Part shown: positions 3,766-5,350 of the stretch, one piece after another
Layout: each line of letters starts with the position of its first letter
Position numbering within the stretch: the first letter of the stretch is position 1
Source: Fidelibacterota bacterium
GTDB taxonomy: Bacteria > Marinisomatota > Marinisomatia > Marinisomatales > TCS56
Reading direction: 5' to 3'
NCBI GenBank assembly: GCA_030634675.1
Contig: DAOWAH010000139.1
Span: forward strand, 1 to 5,350
Length of the DNA: 5,350 nt
The notes under the pieces: model-generated
Database searches by the model: none
What the model was told of the DNA's origin: nothing
What the model saw: only the letters and a program-made list of their open reading frames with translations
Translations under genes and position numbers: made by a program

Positions 3766-5350
3766 ATGAAAACAATAAAATCGTTAATAGTATGTTTATT
3801 TGTATTAGCAATAGTCCAGGTATCCATGGGGCAGATTGCGATTACCGAATTTGTAAACGATCCATTAGGTGATGACACTGATTCTGGCAGGGAATATGTT
3901 GAATTTTTTAATTACAGTGATGCCGATGTGGACATAATGAATTGGGTTTTAAAAGATGAAGACAATGACAGTTTGTTGATCACAACAACATCAACAATAG
4001 TCCCTTCGGGTGGATTTCTGTTATATGCGTCAGGTAAAAGTGCAATTGAAACAGAATGGTTCGGCGGTGTTGCAGATGATCGAATCATTGAGTATGGTGG
4101 TCCCAATAGTGAAACAATGCAGCTCAGTAATTCAGGAGATGAATTAGTGCTTATTAATTCATCCGGAGATACGGTATGGGCTTTAGCCTACACTAATGAT
4201 GATCTATGGGATACGACCGGCACATCAGATGATGGGTTTAATACGTATTTGAGTTATTATACAGACTTTACAACTCATCCTTCCCGATGGGGAACCAAAG
4301 TTGAACCAGGTATAGTAAGAAATGGCTTTGACGCTGGGATCGCGCGAGTCGATACTACATCTACAGGAGCAGATACAACGATTATTGATTCTGTGCTTGG
4401 TTATGAAGGCGGTGCATTTACCACGGATGATTTTGCGCGGTTAAGTTTAAATGGTGATTCAGGGAGTCCTTTAGCTGGATATTATACACAGGTATCCGGA
4501 AAACTTCGATCGAATGTAAAGGTTGCGATTACTGAATTTTTAAACGACCCGCTAAACGCTGATACTGATATGGGAAGAGAATATGTGGAATTATTCAATT
4601 ATGGTACGGAAGCTGTAAATATTCAGAATTGGACTATTAAAGATGAAGATCATCACACTCTGGGGGGTAATGATTGGCTGGTAATGACCACAGACCCAGT
4701 GATTATACCGGCCGGCGGGTACTTACTTTTCGCCTCGCTTAAAGATACCATTGAAGCAGAATACTTTGGTGGAGTGGCTGATGACAGAATAATTGAATAT
4801 GGCGGCCCCAGTGCTGTAACAATGCAACTCAGTAATTCAGGAGATGAATTAATGATTTTGGATGCCGTGGGTGATACGGTTTGGAACTTGGCATGGGACA
4901 ATGATGATGCCTATGATGGTAGTAAGGATGATGGGTTTTCAACTTATCTTGATTATACCACGGATTTCTCGTCAGTAACAGCTGATTGGGGTCATAAAGG
5001 CAGAGGTATAGTTAGAAATGGACCAGATACTTTAATAGCCGGTGCGCCACTGGGTTACGAAGGTGGGGCGTTTACCATGGATACTTATTTAATTGTGAGT
5101 CTGAATGGTGATATGGGTAGTCCATTGGCAGGAGGCTACGTGCCACAGGTGAGCGTTGATGTCGTCAAAGAAACCTTACCGGGTAAATTTGCTCTGAATC
5201 AAAACTATCCAAATCCCTTTAACCCAACGACAAATATCAGTTACAATTTGGGTATTAATGCGGATGTTACCTTATCGATTTTTAATATACTTGGACAACA
5301 TGTTGTTACGCTGGTTAAACAGCAGAAAAATGCCCGTTTTCACAGCTTTA
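3766..5350 (+). CDS. secreted protein with two lamin-tail-like repeats and a C-terminal sorting-type domain, 3' partial
   Basis: The frame is open for 528 codons from the ATG at 3766 to the right edge, with no stop. Residues 1-22 are a signal peptide: Lys 2 and Lys 5, a hydrophobic core to about 18, and likely cleavage after SMG before Gln 23. Two homologous units follow, about 23-244 and 252-463. Each begins with [IV]AITEF-x-NDPL, has GREYVE (E43/E46 and E272/E275) and an NW-x(2)-KDED strand, resembling the lamin-tail fold. Both contain GGVADDRIIEYGGP, TMQLSNSGDEL, GIVRNG and LGYEGGAFT. From 474, KFALNQNYPNPFNPTT starts the C-terminal domain used by many FCB exported proteins, probably for type IX-like export or surface attachment. 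Its end is cut off by the window. The biological role is unknown; a cell-surface or extracellular protein is inferred. The many Asp and Glu residues could bind calcium, which is speculation. The gene stands alone on the + strand after a long non-coding gap. Confidence 0.9.
   Translation, partial: MKTIKSLIVCLFVLAIVQVSMGQIAITEFVNDPLGDDTDSGREYVEFFNYSDADVDIMNWVLKDEDNDSLLITTTSTIVPSGGFLLYASGKSAIETEWFGGVADDRIIEYGGPNSETMQLSNSGDELVLINSSGDTVWALAYTNDDLWDTTGTSDDGFNTYLSYYTDFTTHPSRWGTKVEPGIVRNGFDAGIARVDTTSTGADTTIIDSVLGYEGGAFTTDDFARLSLNGDSGSPLAGYYTQVSGKLRSNVKVAITEFLNDPLNADTDMGREYVELFNYGTEAVNIQNWTIKDEDHHTLGGNDWLVMTTDPVIIPAGGYLLFASLKDTIEAEYFGGVADDRIIEYGGPSAVTMQLSNSGDELMILDAVGDTVWNLAWDNDDAYDGSKDDGFSTYLDYTTDFSSVTADWGHKGRGIVRNGPDTLIAGAPLGYEGGAFTMDTYLIVSLNGDMGSPLAGGYVPQVSVDVVKETLPGKFALNQNYPNPFNPTTNISYNLGINADVTLSIFNILGQHVVTLVKQQKNARFHSF
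3832..5154 (+). repeat. internal gene duplication (two units of about 210-220 codons)
   Basis: Unit 1 (3832-4497) and unit 2 (4519-5154) encode homologous segments offset by 229 residues at their conserved starts, with well over half of residues identical by eye. The longest exact DNA match I found is 24 bases (4123-4146 and 4828-4851), within the QLSNSGDEL segment. Elsewhere synonymous sites differ a good deal, so the duplication is not very recent. Unit 1 carries a longer Thr/Asp-rich insert before LGYEGGAF, while unit 2 has a few extra residues after KDED-x(2)-TL. Confidence 0.85.

Noticed and set aside
3912..4106. Minus-strand frame inside the secreted-protein gene, with a similar one at 4653-4901
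   Set aside because: Both lie antisense to the same repeated segment of the real gene, so their similarity to each other is a by-product of the duplication.

Overview
The window looks like a chromosomal segment from an AT-leaning bacterium of the FCB superphylum (Bacteroidota, Ignavibacteria, Calditrichota, Marinimicrobia and relatives). Three signs point there. The last gene encodes an exported protein with a C-terminal Y-P-N-P-F-N-P sorting-type domain. The Obg protein lacks a C-terminal extension and has SKxD in place of NKxD at its G4 motif. Shine-Dalgarno use is uneven: none is visible before obg, but a strong one precedes the last gene. The phylum cannot be fixed from this sequence alone.

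Left part (1-2344): a compact, co-directional housekeeping block on the + strand. It holds the C-terminal end of an FmdB-type zinc-ribbon protein, then the ribosome-assembly GTPase Obg, then the DNA-processing protein DprA. The dprA start lies inside the end of obg (11-base overlap), so the two are probably co-transcribed and translationally coupled.

Middle (2345-2961): a + strand tRNA array in the order tRNA-Ser(GCT), a broken tRNA-Cys 5' half, an intact tRNA-Cys(GCA), an AT-rich repeat spacer and tRNA-Leu(TAA). A terminator-like hairpin follows. The broken copy keeps its acceptor 5' strand and D arm, then runs into a perfect 8-bp palindrome where the anticodon arm should be. The 3' end of tRNA-Leu is imperfectly repeated 138 bp downstream. 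Both details look like scars of integration at tRNA genes, although no integrase is visible.

Right part (2962-5350): about 800 bp without a convincing gene, containing several short repeats and inverted repeats. It is followed by a signal-peptide gene (3766 to beyond the right edge) whose product has two tandem lamin-tail-like units and then the sorting-type domain. It has its own ribosome binding site and a plausible upstream promoter.

No clear new multi-gene system is visible. The best leads are the half-tRNA with its palindrome, the possible att-like duplication at tRNA-Leu, and the internally duplicated secreted protein.
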